The notes under the pieces: generated by a model | Databases searched by the model: none | Seen by the model: only the letters and a program-made list of their open reading frames with translations | What the model was told of the DNA's origin: nothing | Translations under genes and position numbers: made by a program | Source of the DNA: Canna indica | Lineage: Eukaryota > Streptophyta > Magnoliopsida > Zingiberales > Cannaceae | DNA length: 64,000 nt | Reading direction: 5' to 3' | Assembly (NCBI GenBank): GCA_034359265.1 | Contig: CP136890.1 | Location: 29,988,501 to 30,052,500, forward strand | Shown here: positions 36,578 to 48,129 of the stretch, piece by piece | Layout: every line of letters begins with the position of its first letter | Numbering within the stretch: the first letter of the stretch is position 1

Positions 36578-39450
36578 TATGGTTCGAGAAGTGTCTGCCC
36601 GAGGAGGCATTTCCTCGCAGGACTACCCCCGACGATTAACACATGCCACCCTTGTATCCATCGTTCCTTCGCCTACACACACCATTCCCCCACCTTTAGC
36701 CACAATCAACAATTCGCCGACACCCACCAATATCCCCTCGCATGTAGCCACCGTCCCTTCGTCAACACCTACTATCCCCCCACCTCCGTCCACCATCGCC
36801 CCACTTGATCTGTCCACCATTTTCCCACCGGCTACCATCCCTTCAATCGATCCAAACCCATCGACATCGAGACGTAGGCAATAAGGACCCAATAGAATTC
36901 TCCCTCCGCAACCCAAGGGAGAGTTGCACAAACTAGTTAGTGTGCGCGGAAGAAGGTAAGTAGATGCATTAATTATTCTTTATAATTTATTTATAATTCA
37001 ATATATCATAATATAGAATTGTAGTATATTTGGTGCAGGTTTAAGTAGGAGGACGTCTCACTGACGATAGCGGGACGTGCCCCGTGAGCATATGGATTTA
37101 TTGTGGCGAGAGTTCTCGGTACGTATTTTATTAAATTAATGTTAATATTAAATATTGATTGGTAATAATAAATTTATTTTTTTTGCAGACTCATTATACA
37201 TGGCCGGAGGACCAGACCATTTTTGTAGACAGTGCATGAGAGCGCGTTGCCCGCGCTCGCTACAACGGGCTCCTTCAGCAGGCCCGTAAAACCGTGATGA
37301 GACTGTTGGGGGCCACACAATGTAAGTGAAATGGTCTACACTAGAGGATGGTGAATAGTATGATATCTAATCTTTAGCCTAAATTTGATTTTAATCCTTT
37401 TCTTGATTACTTAGGCAAGTGCTCAATTTAACTAGATGAATGCAGAAGCGAGTAACACAAGTAATCAAAACACAATATAAGCAATGCAAACAAGATAGAT
37501 TTATAGTGGTTTGGCCTCAATGCCTACTCCACTACCTAATTACCCCCTCTTAGGATTTTCAACTTAGTTTTATTATATTATAATTGTTTCCTTACACTTG
37601 AGGACTTTTCCCCAGAGAATCTTCGCTCTCACACCAAGGCACTTTCACACCCGAAAATCTCCGCCTTCTCACCGAGAGCACTCTCCCACCTCAAACCCCA
37701 AAGAATAACAAGAACTAATCCTAGTAAACTAAGTACACCGGTGGACTTATGCCTCTACACCAAGACAACCGCCAAACTCAAGATCCACACACTAGATCTT
37801 TACACACTTGAGTAGCAACAATATAAACACCAAAAATACAAGTAAAAGGAGCTACAAAATACAACAACAAAAATACTTAGCTCCAACATAAGTTCCCTAG
37901 TCCTCTTGATGCCATTGATAATGAAACTCAAGGTTGAAGGTTCAATCAAGAAGGTAGAAGCTCAAAGCTAGGCCGGGTTTTCCACAAAGATTGGCTCAAT
38001 GAAGACTCTTGGATGTCAAAAGATGTCTCGTGAAGTGTTAGATGCTTTGAAAGGCAAGCTTGGGATCTCATATAGAGATCCCAAGGGTAGAAGCTCGATT
38101 TCTAATAGGCTCAATGGGTAGAAATTAAAAATAGTCATTGGGGGCATTCTGGGAATTCTAAAAAGTTTGACTAGTTGATTCTGAAAATACTTGCAGAGTA
38201 CCGATACTTTACAAGCTATTCTGAAGTGTCAATCTGGGTTGTTCCGGGTTGTTACAACATCTCATTTGAAATGTTGTTTATGACTTGGAAACTTTTGGTA
38301 ATTGATTAGGTTCATATCCTAGAGATATTTGCATCATAATGAGGATTAATACAATCATTCTAGATACCCTAAACCTAAACTTTATTCTTCCCGGCGAATC
38401 CGAGCACGTTGATCAACATCCTTCCAATTCATCAATTTTTTGATATTTTCGATCGAGAACGTCGAGCGCTAACCGATATGGAACCTAAAAATATTTCTCC
38501 ATAAAAATATTAGTTCAATGTTTATTATCATCAAAATTGATATTAAGATCAAGGTTGAAAACTTAGGCCAATAACACACATTGGGGAGACTCAGGGACAA
38601 CGCCCCGAGTGGATTCCTACACTAGTGTAGGACCAGCTCATTGAGCGCTGGGCCACGCCTAAGTGGCAGGAGGTCTTGCGGACTATGTCGAGAAATCGCA
38701 TGTCCGGGGGGGACGGCACGGGAGCGTGCCACACTAGTGGCTCCGTGTCTTTTGCGGTGCATGAGCGTTGTATGACATGTATAATTTCCTTACTTCTAAT
38801 TAAATTATATATTGTGTACAATGATACTAATGTATCTATTTTCTAATGTTAGATGCGGGTGGCAGAGGATGACACCTTCCAACGCCCCTCAATGATGGAG
38901 GTGTTTGAGAGCACTCATCGTTGGCGATATGGGACGAGGGACTATGTCGATAGCAAGGCCGCGATCATCATGCTAAGTATTTATGTCTATTTGATTTGTG
39001 CAATTTTTATCTATAGTATATATATAGTATTTAAAATATAAACGCGTGTAGGAGACATACACGAGGACCGTGATCGAGCGCAGAGGAACGCCACAGGGTG
39101 ACTTTCACCCTATAGTATGGGTCGAGGCTACAGGTGGCTAAGAGCACGATCGTATTTATAACTTTGCAAACAGTGGCCATGCACAAGCCATGTTAGGGCC
39201 ACTTGGGGCACTGACCCCTCCTGTTGCGCTTGAGCGGCCCTCAACATCCCAAACGTAGGACCATAGCCGGATAGCATCCTTGGAGTCCGAGCTTACACAG
39301 AAGAGATAGGTGATGGAGGAGTGGAGACAGACGAATGACGAGTTGAGACAGGCGATGGATGCACAGAAATAGATAATGCAGAACATGCAGGTGCTCCGGA
39401 CTCAAATTGCATCTCACTCCGGCATTCATATACCAATGATGTCCGAGTAG
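36578..39450 (+). pseudogene. CACTA-A TNPA-like gene, decayed and split by a solo LTR
   Basis: Exons equivalent to the CACTA-F copy: 36578-36955, 37039-37118 (internally deleted), 37189-37320 plus 38577-38773, 38853-38972 and 39051-39450. The first exon is proline/threonine-rich and ends in the conserved RRR..GPNRILPP block, here with a TAA before GPN. The donors of exon 3 (AT instead of GT) and exon 4 (CTAAGT) have mutated. Exon 5 ends in a Gln/Met-rich stretch with stops (MEEWRQTNDELRQAMDAQK). It is a relic. Confidence 0.75.
37316..38581 (-). mobile_element. Solo LTR of the TGTTGG family inside CACTA-A
   Basis: The LTR runs from TGTAAGTGAAATGG (37321) to ..TTAGGCCAATAACA (38576). It is flanked by CACAA and CACAT, which agree at 4 of 5 bases. 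Its inner blocks match the LTR at 48130-49637 (GGTGAATAGTATG, CACTTTCACACCCG, ACTAATCCTAGTAAAC and TTATCATCAAAAT near the end). Removal restores the third exon of the CACTA-A TNPA-like gene. The strand is inferred from the 48130 copy. Confidence 0.8.
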
Positions 39451-39784
39451 CTGATGTCGTCGCCGAAAACGTATCGTAACTAGCTGATGGCCTGGGTAGC
39501 ACCAAATATCACGGTTGCTAATAATATCACCGACGGTTCCCAACCATGGCCGATAGTTTAAATTCAACGACAGCCACCTCAACCGTCACTGATGTGTTTA
39601 AATCAGCGACAGCGCGCGCTGTCGCTGATAATTACTTGGGATGGCCACCCCTGGCCATCACAAATTATCTGAGACGCACACATAAGCGATAACTTTTTGC
39701 CACAGCATGAGCTGTCTGTGATAGTCGTCACTGACGATTTAGCAGTGGCATTAGTCGTTGGTGACAACGACAATTCTAGTAGTG

Positions 39785-40293
39785 TATCGAGGTGAAGTGA
39801 GCACCGTCACAGTGACAGAAATAAGTAACCCAAAGGGGAAATCACCATTCGCTAGTAGACGCCAAAGGGTAAGATCGTCGGAAAAATTTGCACCGAAGAG
39901 TTGCCAGGTCTCCTGGCACAGGGGTGGCAATTTTATCCGCACCCGCTAACTAAAAACCGCATCTGCACCGTATCTGATCCATATCTGCAAGTAAAAATGG
40001 ATATGGATATGAATACGAATTTAGAAAATTTATATCCGCGCAGATACGGTGCGGATACGGATATGACTATGGATCTGCACTGTATCCGCACCGTCTATTC
40101 GCATTTTTGAATTACTATTTTGCCTATATAAGTTATTAATATATATATAGGCTCTACGATAATTTTATATCAAGATGAATTTTAAAGTATATTATATACT
40201 TATTTTAGATTAATGAATTGGTAATTTTTTAATTAAATATATTATGGGAGCTCAAGAGGCAGAGAAGTCTCCTGGAACGGTAAGTTTGACATG
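39785..40293 (-). pseudogene. LINE 5' end and ORF1 N-terminal part, split by a hAT-like insertion
   Basis: On the minus strand the stretch 39916-39785 reads FGANFSDDLTLWRLLANG and continues without a break, across the TAT site of CACTA-A, into the acidic ORF1 segment at 14506. The outermost part, 40276-40293, is the 5' end of the LINE next to its target duplication. The interval 39917-40267 is an insertion. Confidence 0.55.
39909..40275. mobile_element. Candidate hAT-type non-autonomous element in the LINE 5' region
   Basis: TCTCCTGG stands at 39909-39916 and 40268-40275, an 8-bp duplication as hAT elements make. The left end CACAGGGGTGGCAA is typical of plant hAT MITEs, followed by many ATATCCGCAC / GATACGG repeats in both orientations. 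The right end does not show the matching inverted terminus, so this end may be damaged or the duplication fortuitous. Confidence 0.5.
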
Positions 40294-40309
40294 TGTAGAC
40301 GAACTGCAC

Positions 40310-41570
40310 ATACAATAATAGTTCTAGTGTATTTAGATACTTAAACTTGTGAGCTATATACAAAATTATACAATTTCATCCTATTTTTTGGCGAGAGAAT
40401 TGCTGGCTTCTGTTGTAGTTGTGGAAGATTCGGGTACAACTTTATGTATAATGAACTCAAGAAAGACAAACTTTCTATAAAACCCTGAAGTGGTTGGCTA
40501 TAAAGCTTTATTTAATTAATGTTTACATGTGCTGTGGAGTGTGGAGAAGATCAATCTCCTAAAATTAATATTGCAGAGTTTGTTTTGAGTTATTCTGGAA
40601 AGGGAAAGGAGGAATAGCTAGAGTGGAATGGTTTCCTAACTAAATTAAAATTTATATGAGGACTAAATTGGAATAAACTTATATAATATGAAAAGTGCTG
40701 CTTGCTTCTCAAACACATACTTTCTAGAAGAAGATAATTTCCTTGGACGCACGTGTCTATTCATACTATGTTCCAAATGAAGAAAAATAGAGAAAGCACT
40801 TAAGCAATAATAAAAACAGGAGAAAAAAGGGAAAATAATATACTAAACAACAATCCTTTTTAATCCCCGAAGAAAAGGTTTTTTTTCAATTCAATAAATA
40901 ATTAACCAGAATATCAAATTAATTGAATTCAAAACTACTTTTTAAATTGATCAAACTTGAAATTCAAATACCTGAAAAATCCTCTAAATATTGTTGATAT
41001 GTTATTTTACTAAAACGATTAATGAATATAATAAATAAATATTATTTCTCATTGTTCATTATTTTGTTCTAACTAAAAACAAGGTATTCTACTATGTAAT
41101 ATTGTCATATATTTTTTGAAGCTCTCGATAAGTTTAATGTTTCATAATTATTGATTTAGTCTTTTATCTTTATATTCGTATAGTTTCTTCTATTATCATT
41201 TTTTTCATTGTATTATGCTTTATTGAAAAAAAAAATATTGAGCTATATAACAATATAATATATTGCTCATAATGTCGATCTGTTTTTACGCTTCATAATA
41301 GTAATTAATTCAATTTCTCCTTCTAGCCAAATAGAAATGCTTGCCAAATATTTTGATTCATTATTCTATTTTATTGAAATAAATTATTAAACAATGTTAT
41401 AATGTGCTGCATTACAATGTTATAATGTCTTGCATTATACGCAGTTTTTAATAATATCATACTTGTTCATCATAGTAATTCCTTGGTGTTTATTATACCT
41501 TGTATGTAAGAATATTATATATATTTTTTGTAATTTTCAACCATTTTTACACGTCAGCAACTAACTTGGC
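40310..41570. other. AT-rich native spacer right of the LINE
   Basis: No exon, RNA gene or element border was recognised. The DNA resembles in base composition the flank left of 7705, as expected if both belong to the pre-LINE locus. Confidence 0.4.
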
Positions 41571-41573
41571 TTT

Positions 41574-43033
41574 TCATACGTAAAACATCTTATCAAGAGT
41601 ATATGCAGTACTCCAATTTATTTGCTCATGAGATCCATTTCCACAACAAGTGCATTGGACCTTCTGGTAGTTATTGGTTGGGCCAAATTGAGTCGATGCA
41701 GAGCCCAATAGACACTTGCAGAAGTGCTCCCATGGTGTTGGACCCTCGATAGCACCCTGCAACCATCAAGTTAATAAGTGAATCAGTGAGGATTGTTGAG
41801 CCAATCGGGCTCGCTGTTGGCTAGTGGCCTTGGCCCAACTAGATGGAGATGGCGAGCTAATCCACTAACACCGGCCTGATTAGGCAAACCTTGGGTTGGC
41901 TGCCTGGTTGAATGAGTTGTGTATAAATAGCCCAAATGGTGCTAATCTTCCTACATCAGTAGTCACTCGAGCATATGGTACTGTCATGTTGCTTGCTACA
42001 TATGGTGTCGAGTGATAGTACCATTTGAAGGAGTTCATTTTTGATTACGGGGGAGATGGTCATAGGTTATGGGGGAGATGGTCATAGAAATGAGTTGATC
42101 CTGTTGGGGGCATGGCCCGATCGTGATGGCCTCGGATTGAGAGTTTACATTTGGGACTCTCCTCTTCATGTTGAGGTCGCCTTCCCTAACTTAATTATGC
42201 AAATGACTTGCAGAGGGCAAGGTCTTGTAGAGTAGTAGACATTAGAACCGTTACATATTGGCCTTGGGTGAAGTTTGTTTGACGGAGAACTACCTAGTAT
42301 GACCTTGATGTAAGTTTGCCTCTCAAGCGTGGCTCCAGCATTTGTCAAAGAATTTGGTTGGTAAGAATAGGAGCTGTGAGTTCCCCATGCTATGGCTTAA
42401 GGTCTTTTTATAGGACGACATCTTCGGGGTATTGTCGTCCATTGCCTTCATCATCGACCAATTCAGTGGCTTTGTCGGCTGACGACCTTTGGACCTTCAT
42501 CGGCATGCCCCTAGTTTGGATGCACAATGGTTATGACACACTTGAGTTTAGGTTGGCAAATCCATTGACTACTCGTTAGGGCTCGAGGCCTTAAGCTTCA
42601 ACTACATGACTGTCGATTTCTAGGTGACTAGTAAAGGTCGATCGTGTCTCAAGGTTGAGACTTGTCTGGAATATATAGGGGATCATCCCTTCAAGAGTTC
42701 ACAACATGACCTGGCTAGGATTGGTCAGCCCTACCACCTTACTAGTTGATTTGCATCTATTCTACAGAATGTTTTTGTCGTCGGCTTTAGTTATCTATGT
42801 TTGGTATGACTGGATCGTAGAGCTTCTTTATCATTGAATCATCAAGAGGTTCAAGCTGATCATTAGATATTCGGAATGAGATTGCTCCTCAAATTGTCGG
42901 GTTTGGACTAACTTTGGTGAGGACCACCTGTCTAGTGGGACACATGCACCATTGACTCAGTCATCTATACTTGGTATTCCCGATTGTTTCACATTGTTTC
43001 ATTTGTTGATTTTGGGCTAACTTGTATTTTTAA
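41574..43033. other. Unclassified moderately repetitive DNA left of the Pack-MULE
   Basis: A minus-strand frame (41762-41574) of about 60 codons, rich in Cys (HFCKCLLG..VQCTCC), follows an AG acceptor-like TTGCAG. It was not recognised and may be chance. TATAAATAG at 41925 and a near-palindromic pair (CGAGCATATGGTACTGTCAT and GTCGAGTGATAGTACCATTT) suggest an LTR or promoter remnant. The last 50 bp match the tandem repeat that continues at 61735. Confidence 0.3.
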
Positions 43034-43437
43034 GAGTAATTACCTAAATATATCTAATACTTTATATTTTTCTCAATTTTATCCTATTCTTTCATTTTAC
43101 CAAATTGTATCATGTACTCTTCAATTCGTGTCAATTGTATCTCCCCATTAATTGTCCGTCCCCAGCCCTATTAAACATGTGATATGGCGATCCAATGTGG
43201 ATTATATATATATATATATATATATTTAAAATTAAATAATTATGCACTCCACGTCAAACATTATTTTTTGTCTTTTATATTCACACATTTTCATCTTTCT
43301 ATCTCTTTGTCTTTTATATCCACGTCAGAGACCATGTTACCTTTGCAATAGAGATCTCCTCCAACCATTCCATTATCATAATCCTACATATTCGGCTCTC
43401 TCTTCTCAACCTCACGTCAGAGACCATGTTACCTTAA

Positions 43438-43791
43438 TGCAACAAATAGCGACACGTCGGCTGGCTTGTCTTCTTCTCTACGTGTAAGTCACAACAGCTG
43501 TTTCTCATGCACTCACTCATGTAGCAGCACCAACAGCAACGACGCCCGTCACGACTCTTCTCTCCACTCCTAGAAATTGCTAGTCTATTTTTTATTCTTT
43601 GCTCCACTATGTAACAACCTGATTCGATCCTCATGTATAAATACACATCAATGCAATAGAAAGAGCGACACTCTCTCTTCTTCACTTTCTCTCGCTCTCT
43701 CCACTTGCCTTTTCTGCCTTTAAGCTCTTAGCCAACCATGGTGAGAAGCTCACCTTCAACTACAAATGCATCTATGGAAGGAACTTTAATA
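43438..43791 (+). repeat. 5' LTR of the copia element
   Basis: It aligns end to end with 52989-53342, the same length of 354 bp. The TATAAATAC at about 43635 is a probable TATA box for the element's transcript. The primer-binding site follows at 43792. Confidence 0.85.
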
Positions 43792-43865
43792 TGGTATCAT
43801 AGCTCTCCTATGCTCTAACGAGTTTTTTTTTCTTGGTTTCTTGCGTCGTTTTTTTTCCCCTCTCT

Positions 43866-44602
43866 ATGGCAACCAATCCAACCTCTTCTAATATATCTGA
43901 TTCACCCGGACATGGCATCTCAAATCCATTGAATCCGGGGAATCAATTCGTCTCCATCAATCTGATAGCTCAGCTCTCCATCAAACTTACATGGAGCAAT
44001 AACTATCCTTCCTGGAAAACCAGTTTGATCTTCTTTTAACAGGAGATGACTTAACTGGTTTCATCGATGGATCATTGTCTCCTTCTGAAACTGATCTGGA
44101 AAGGAGATAATGGATTCGGTAGGATAGTCTCATACGACATGCTATTATGGCCTCTGTTGATCCTACAATTATTTCTCTTATCACCTCGTCTTGCACATCC
44201 CGAGAAGCTTGGTTGAGACTCGCAAGTCAGTTTGTGAATAAATCTCAATCGCGAGTTTACAGTCTTCAAGAATCACTCACAAAAGTTGTTAAGGGTGATA
44301 AGATGATTTCTCAGTATTTCAATGTCGTTCGATCGATTACCGACGAGTTGGCCATTGCCGATTATCCGATCAGTAATTTCGCACTAACCATCAAATTTTT
44401 GAGTGGTCTCAGTGCTGAATATAATGATGTAAGTGCAGCCATTCGCGCCCGCGACACTCCTATCACTCTAGAAGAACTTTATGACAAGCTTATCGGCCAC
44501 GAGGCCTTCATTCTTCACCGGACTGATGAACCGGCTATAACAGCTCAATATACTCAGCAAAAGCAACAGAATCGGCAACGTCCGTCGCAGTTCTCTCCCT
44601 AA
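43866..44602 (+). pseudogene. Copia gag, broken
   Basis: The frame starts MATNPTSSNISDSPGHG, shifts near 44030, has stops near 44107, and continues open from 44147 with SREAWLRLASQF, KGDKMISQYFNVV and ITLEELYDKLIGHEAFIL. This is the pattern of UBN2-type retrotransposon gag proteins. The part after 44602 is separated from its zinc knuckle by the retroelement at 44758-49637. Confidence 0.85.
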
Positions 44603-45349
44603 CATCTGCGCGGGTAGTCTGAGGGTGACAGTATCGAATCTTCGGAACCTCACAATTTTCATCATCTACTCGACCAAGTTATTCACACTGGTTACGGCCT
44701 CCACTCTCTCGGCTAACTCTTCCCTGTCCAAGAGGTTATCAATACCAGAGGCAAAATTGTTGGCGAAATTGTGACACTATAGGGGGGGGGTGAATAGTGT
44801 GTTTACTAATTCGATTAGCCTAAATTCACTTTTAAACGTTTTCTTAGATCGATTAGGCGATTTGCAATTCGATGAGTATATGTGGAAGCAATAATAATTA
44901 AGCAATTTAAAACACACAAGATATCAATGCAAACACGAGTAATTTATAATGGTTCGGCCCCAATGCCTACTCCACTACCTAAGCACCCCGCTTAGGATTT
45001 CCAAACTAGTTTTACTAGATTAATTTACATTTCCCTTACACACGAGGACTTTTCACCGAAGAGACGCACTCTCGACCAAAGGCACTTCCACACCCGGAAG
45101 TCACTGCCTTCTTATCGAGAGTCCTCTTCCACATCAACTCTTAGGGACAACTAAACTAATCCTAGTAAACACTAAGTTTACACAAGTGGTTGTACTCCTT
45201 CTACACCAAGGATACCACTTCACCCAATTCAAGACCTAACAACCTAGGTCTTCTTACACGCTTAAATAAGAAACAGTTTAAAGAACAGTTAAAATTACAA
45301 GGGAAAAGAAACAGTTTGAAGTAAAACAACCTAAGTTATCCAAATTTTT

Positions 45350-46240
45350 TTTACTCATGAAAATTCAAACATTTATCATGCAAAATCAATCATGAGTATA
45401 TAGAGACATCATTAAAGCATAAATATTCAAGTATTATATTAAGATTTTGCAAAATCAAATTAATATTTTTTTCTTGAAAATTTGTCCAACTTTTCATATC
45501 CTTTTTCATTTTCTTCTAGATAGCATAACTTACCAATTCTTAACTTGCAAGTAGACTTCATTAGTATCATAATGAAATAATATGTCAACTTAGCAAGCTA
45601 ACTTACTACATAGCAAGGTTCAATGCAATGTTCCATTTAAAAGCCTTAACCTATGCTAGATAGTTAAGATTCATTTTTAAAATATTGTCATGATATCTAA
45701 ATGAATCTAAGATATCCTAAGATATGAAACATTTGAGGAATAAGATCTCTAATCATGTTAAACTAGTTGGACTTACAAGAAATGTCTCTAATAGCAAGTA
45801 TCAACCTAGAGCAAGTTTCATTTGATGAAATTTGCCTAAGTACTAATATTCTACCTACTCATGAGAATTCAAGTGTGTTAACATGTAATTATCATCATGA
45901 GTATAGAGACATAGTTTAAGCCTAGACATTGAGGTATAACACTAAAATTTGAATTTATCAAGGTTATACTTTATACTTGAGAATTTAGCCAAACTAATCT
46001 TTTTCTTCCTAATTAGCCTTTATTTTTATCATAACTTGCAAGTATACTTTATAAGTAGAAGATGAAACCAAATCTACATGCAAGCTATCAAACCAAATAG
46101 TGAAGGGAAAAAACAAGTATCATTTATCAAATTCCACTTCACTAAATAGCATGGATTCATTTTCATAATAATGATTCATGACGACAAAATGAATCAAGAG
46201 ATCTCAAAATATGAAAATTTAAAAAGTAAGATCTCCAACC
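45350..46240. repeat. Old direct duplication, about 500-bp unit, inside the nested LTR element
   Basis: ACTCATGA(A/G)AATTCAA...ATCATGAGTATA..GAGACAT occurs near 45355 and again near 45858. The following 350 bp stay similar in order (TTGCAAGTA(G/T)ACTT, TAAGATCTC). The copies are diverged. No ORF was recognised. Confidence 0.65.
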
Positions 46241-46709
46241 CTTCCTATTGGTTGAAAACCGAAAGCCATAATTAGCCTACGATTTAAAACCGCAAGGTCG
46301 CTTAGGCCCCTTACAGGCCACCAGGGTCTCCGAAGAGATCGGGAAATCAAAAAATCAAAAATCATTTTATGAAGAACTCTTTTACAAGAGCGGGGAAAAC
46401 AACTCAAGTTAAACATAGTATCGTAACTCCAACTTAAATAAAAATAATCCAAAGTAAGGAGATGATAAAAAGTATACCTAGATGTCAATTTCCATACCTA
46501 TGACATTATGATGGTTTGAAGTTGCAACCAAGAATTGATACTCCATTTAATTTCTTGGTCAACTCCAACTCTTCACTTCCTTTTTTTTTTTTTTTACCCT
46601 TGAGTGGTGGCTCCCCCTACAAGAGAAGAAATTTTTGGTAACCAAATGTCTTTGGGTCCTTGAGGGTTAGTGGGCTTAGCTACCCAAAGTGACTTAACAC
46701 CACTTGGGT

Positions 46710-48062
46710 TCATCTTAAATGCAAAATTATAGATGGCATGCCCATACATACCACAACAAAAATAATTTCCATTAAACTTTTTTTTTTACCATTCATATGA
46801 ACATGAGGTCTAATATTAGAATGCTTGGCATGAGAGACATGATGAACATTTGCATTCTTAGATGAAATATTTTTCTTTTTAGGATTTCTAAAAGATGAGA
46901 TATGTGATAAACTACTAGTTTTCCTATTCAAGAAAATGAGCTTATTTTTCAAATCATTTATTGATTTATGTAAGGCTTGCATTTGAGATTTCATCATACT
47001 ATTTTCATTTTTTATTTTCATATTTTCTACTTTCAAATTCTCAATCTCAACTTTTGAGATATTTTTCAATTCAATTTTTAAATCATCATTTTCATTTTTC
47101 AAGTTAATATTCTCACTTTTTAGGTCTTCAATTTCAATCTTAAGATTGTCATGGCAAGAATTACTAGTTCTCAAAACATCAATACTACCATGGCAATCAA
47201 CACTTGAGGAACTTAGATTTGCCTTTAAATTTTTATTTTCTAATTCTAGAGCTTGCAAATCCTTAGTGAGCCTAGAGTTATCCTTTTTAATTTTCTTCAT
47301 TTCTTTACTCTTTTTCAAAAGCATGACACACATATTTTGACATTCTTGTACTAATTCTTCATATGACATTTTGATTGAATGTGAAGAACTACCATCACTA
47401 TCATATGCTATATCTTTATCATGACTAAAAGTGGAATATTGTACCTCATCATGGATACCCATGAGGCAAACCTTGGATGTGCCTTCATAGTCATGACAAG
47501 ATGATGCTTCTTGTGATTTGGAGGTGGATGATGAAGCACTTGTCCTCCTTTTGGCATTTTTCTTTGATAAAGGACAATTCCTCTTAATGTGCCCCTTTTC
47601 CTTGCACAAGTAGCATATTACCTTTCTTTTTCTGCTTTTTGATTTGCTTCTTTGACTAGAAGCACTAAAATCATCAAAACCGATGTTAGTACTAAGGGGA
47701 CGACCATTGTCATCACCACCCTCAACAAAAGTGTTAAGCTCTTCAGTTTTCACATAATCATATAACATATTTAAGCAAGTCCAAATATCAAATGCAGAAG
47801 AACAATGCATAACTTTTTCAAGTATATCATTTGAGAATGAGCAATAAAGAAAATGTGTTGTCTTAGCATTCAATTCAAACAATCTAATTTGATCTTGAAT
47901 CCACTCATCAATGTTAATGGTGGGCTCAACATATTCATTTTTTAGCATGCACAATAGATCTAAACTTTGTGTCTTAAGAAAAGTATACATCCTACTTTTC
48001 CAAACACCAAAGTTTTTCTCATCAGACCTAGGTGGTGCAAATGCTATACTCTCTAGAGCCAT
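46710..48062 (-). CDS. Gag-type polyprotein of the nested LTR element
   Basis: An open frame of 450 codons starting MALESIAFAPPRSDEKNFGV 48 bp after the primer-binding site. Residues 1-110 match the DUF4219/UBN2-type gag start (KNFGVWKSRMYTFLKTQ). A CCHC zinc knuckle CYLCKEKGHIKRNC lies at about residue 150. A long coiled-coil-like section rich in Lys, Glu and Asn (LKNENDDLKIELKN) fills residues 230-370. The end is frame-shifted: a second knuckle (CCGMYGHAIYNF) reads in another frame, followed by what would be the protease start. No pol remains, so it cannot transpose by itself. Confidence 0.8.
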   Translation of the reverse strand: MALESIAFAPPRSDEKNFGVWKSRMYTFLKTQSLDLLCMLKNEYVEPTINIDEWIQDQIRLFELNAKTTHFLYCSFSNDILEKVMHCSSAFDIWTCLNMLYDYVKTEELNTFVEGGDDNGRPLSTNIGFDDFSASSQRSKSKSRKRKVICYLCKEKGHIKRNCPLSKKNAKRRTSASSSTSKSQEASSCHDYEGTSKVCLMGIHDEVQYSTFSHDKDIAYDSDGSSSHSIKMSYEELVQECQNMCVMLLKKSKEMKKIKKDNSRLTKDLQALELENKNLKANLSSSSVDCHGSIDVLRTSNSCHDNLKIEIEDLKSENINLKNENDDLKIELKNISKVEIENLKVENMKIKNENSMMKSQMQALHKSINDLKNKLIFLNRKTSSLSHISSFRNPKKKNISSKNANVHHVSHAKHSNIRPHVHMNGKKKSLMEIIFVVVCMGMPSIILHLR

Positions 48063-48129
48063 TTCTAGATCGAGACTAGATGTAGACGAGATGGTGAAAT
48101 CTCAATCCACGACCCGCTCTGATACCAAT

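Larger units (their letters stand above)
14507..39787 (+). mobile_element. CACTA-A: 25.3-kb CACTA (En/Spm) element with TAT target duplication, hosting other elements
   Basis: The left terminus CACTACTAGAATAATGG starts at 14510 and the right terminus ..ACAATTCTAGTAGTG ends at 39784; the first 11 bases of the inverted repeats agree apart from minor changes. TAT flanks both ends (14507-14509, 39785-39787). Its own parts are subterminal repeats (14520-14880 and 39500-39780), a minisatellite (15464-15570), a hairpin (15760-15955), the TNPD gene in two pieces (16023-16324 and 35096-36493) and a TNPA-like gene (36578-39450). About 20 kb are later insertions: CACTA-B with CACTA-C inside, and a solo LTR. 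Removing CACTA-A rejoins LINE ORF1. Confidence 0.9.
7705..40309 (-). mobile_element. LINE (L1-type non-LTR retrotransposon) with 16-bp target duplication, massively interrupted
   Basis: TGTAGACGAACTGCAC occurs at 7705-7720 and 40294-40309. Right after the left copy there is TC and ten T's (a 3' poly(A) on the minus strand) followed by LINE 3' UTR-like DNA to about 7947. Right of the nested CACTA-A, the 39785-40290 DNA reads as minus-strand ORF1. Left of it, ORF1 continues at 13937-14506. ORF2 (endonuclease and reverse transcriptase) is missing, apparently lost in the rearranged stretch 7948-13936. The duplication length, the poly(A) at one end and the ORF1 fragments fit one LINE inserted into AT-rich host DNA before all the nested elements. 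Confidence 0.75.

Noticed and set aside
41574..41762. Cys-rich minus-strand frame of about 60 codons
   Set aside because: Not recognised, single short frame, no second exon; kept only as a remark in the spacer entry.
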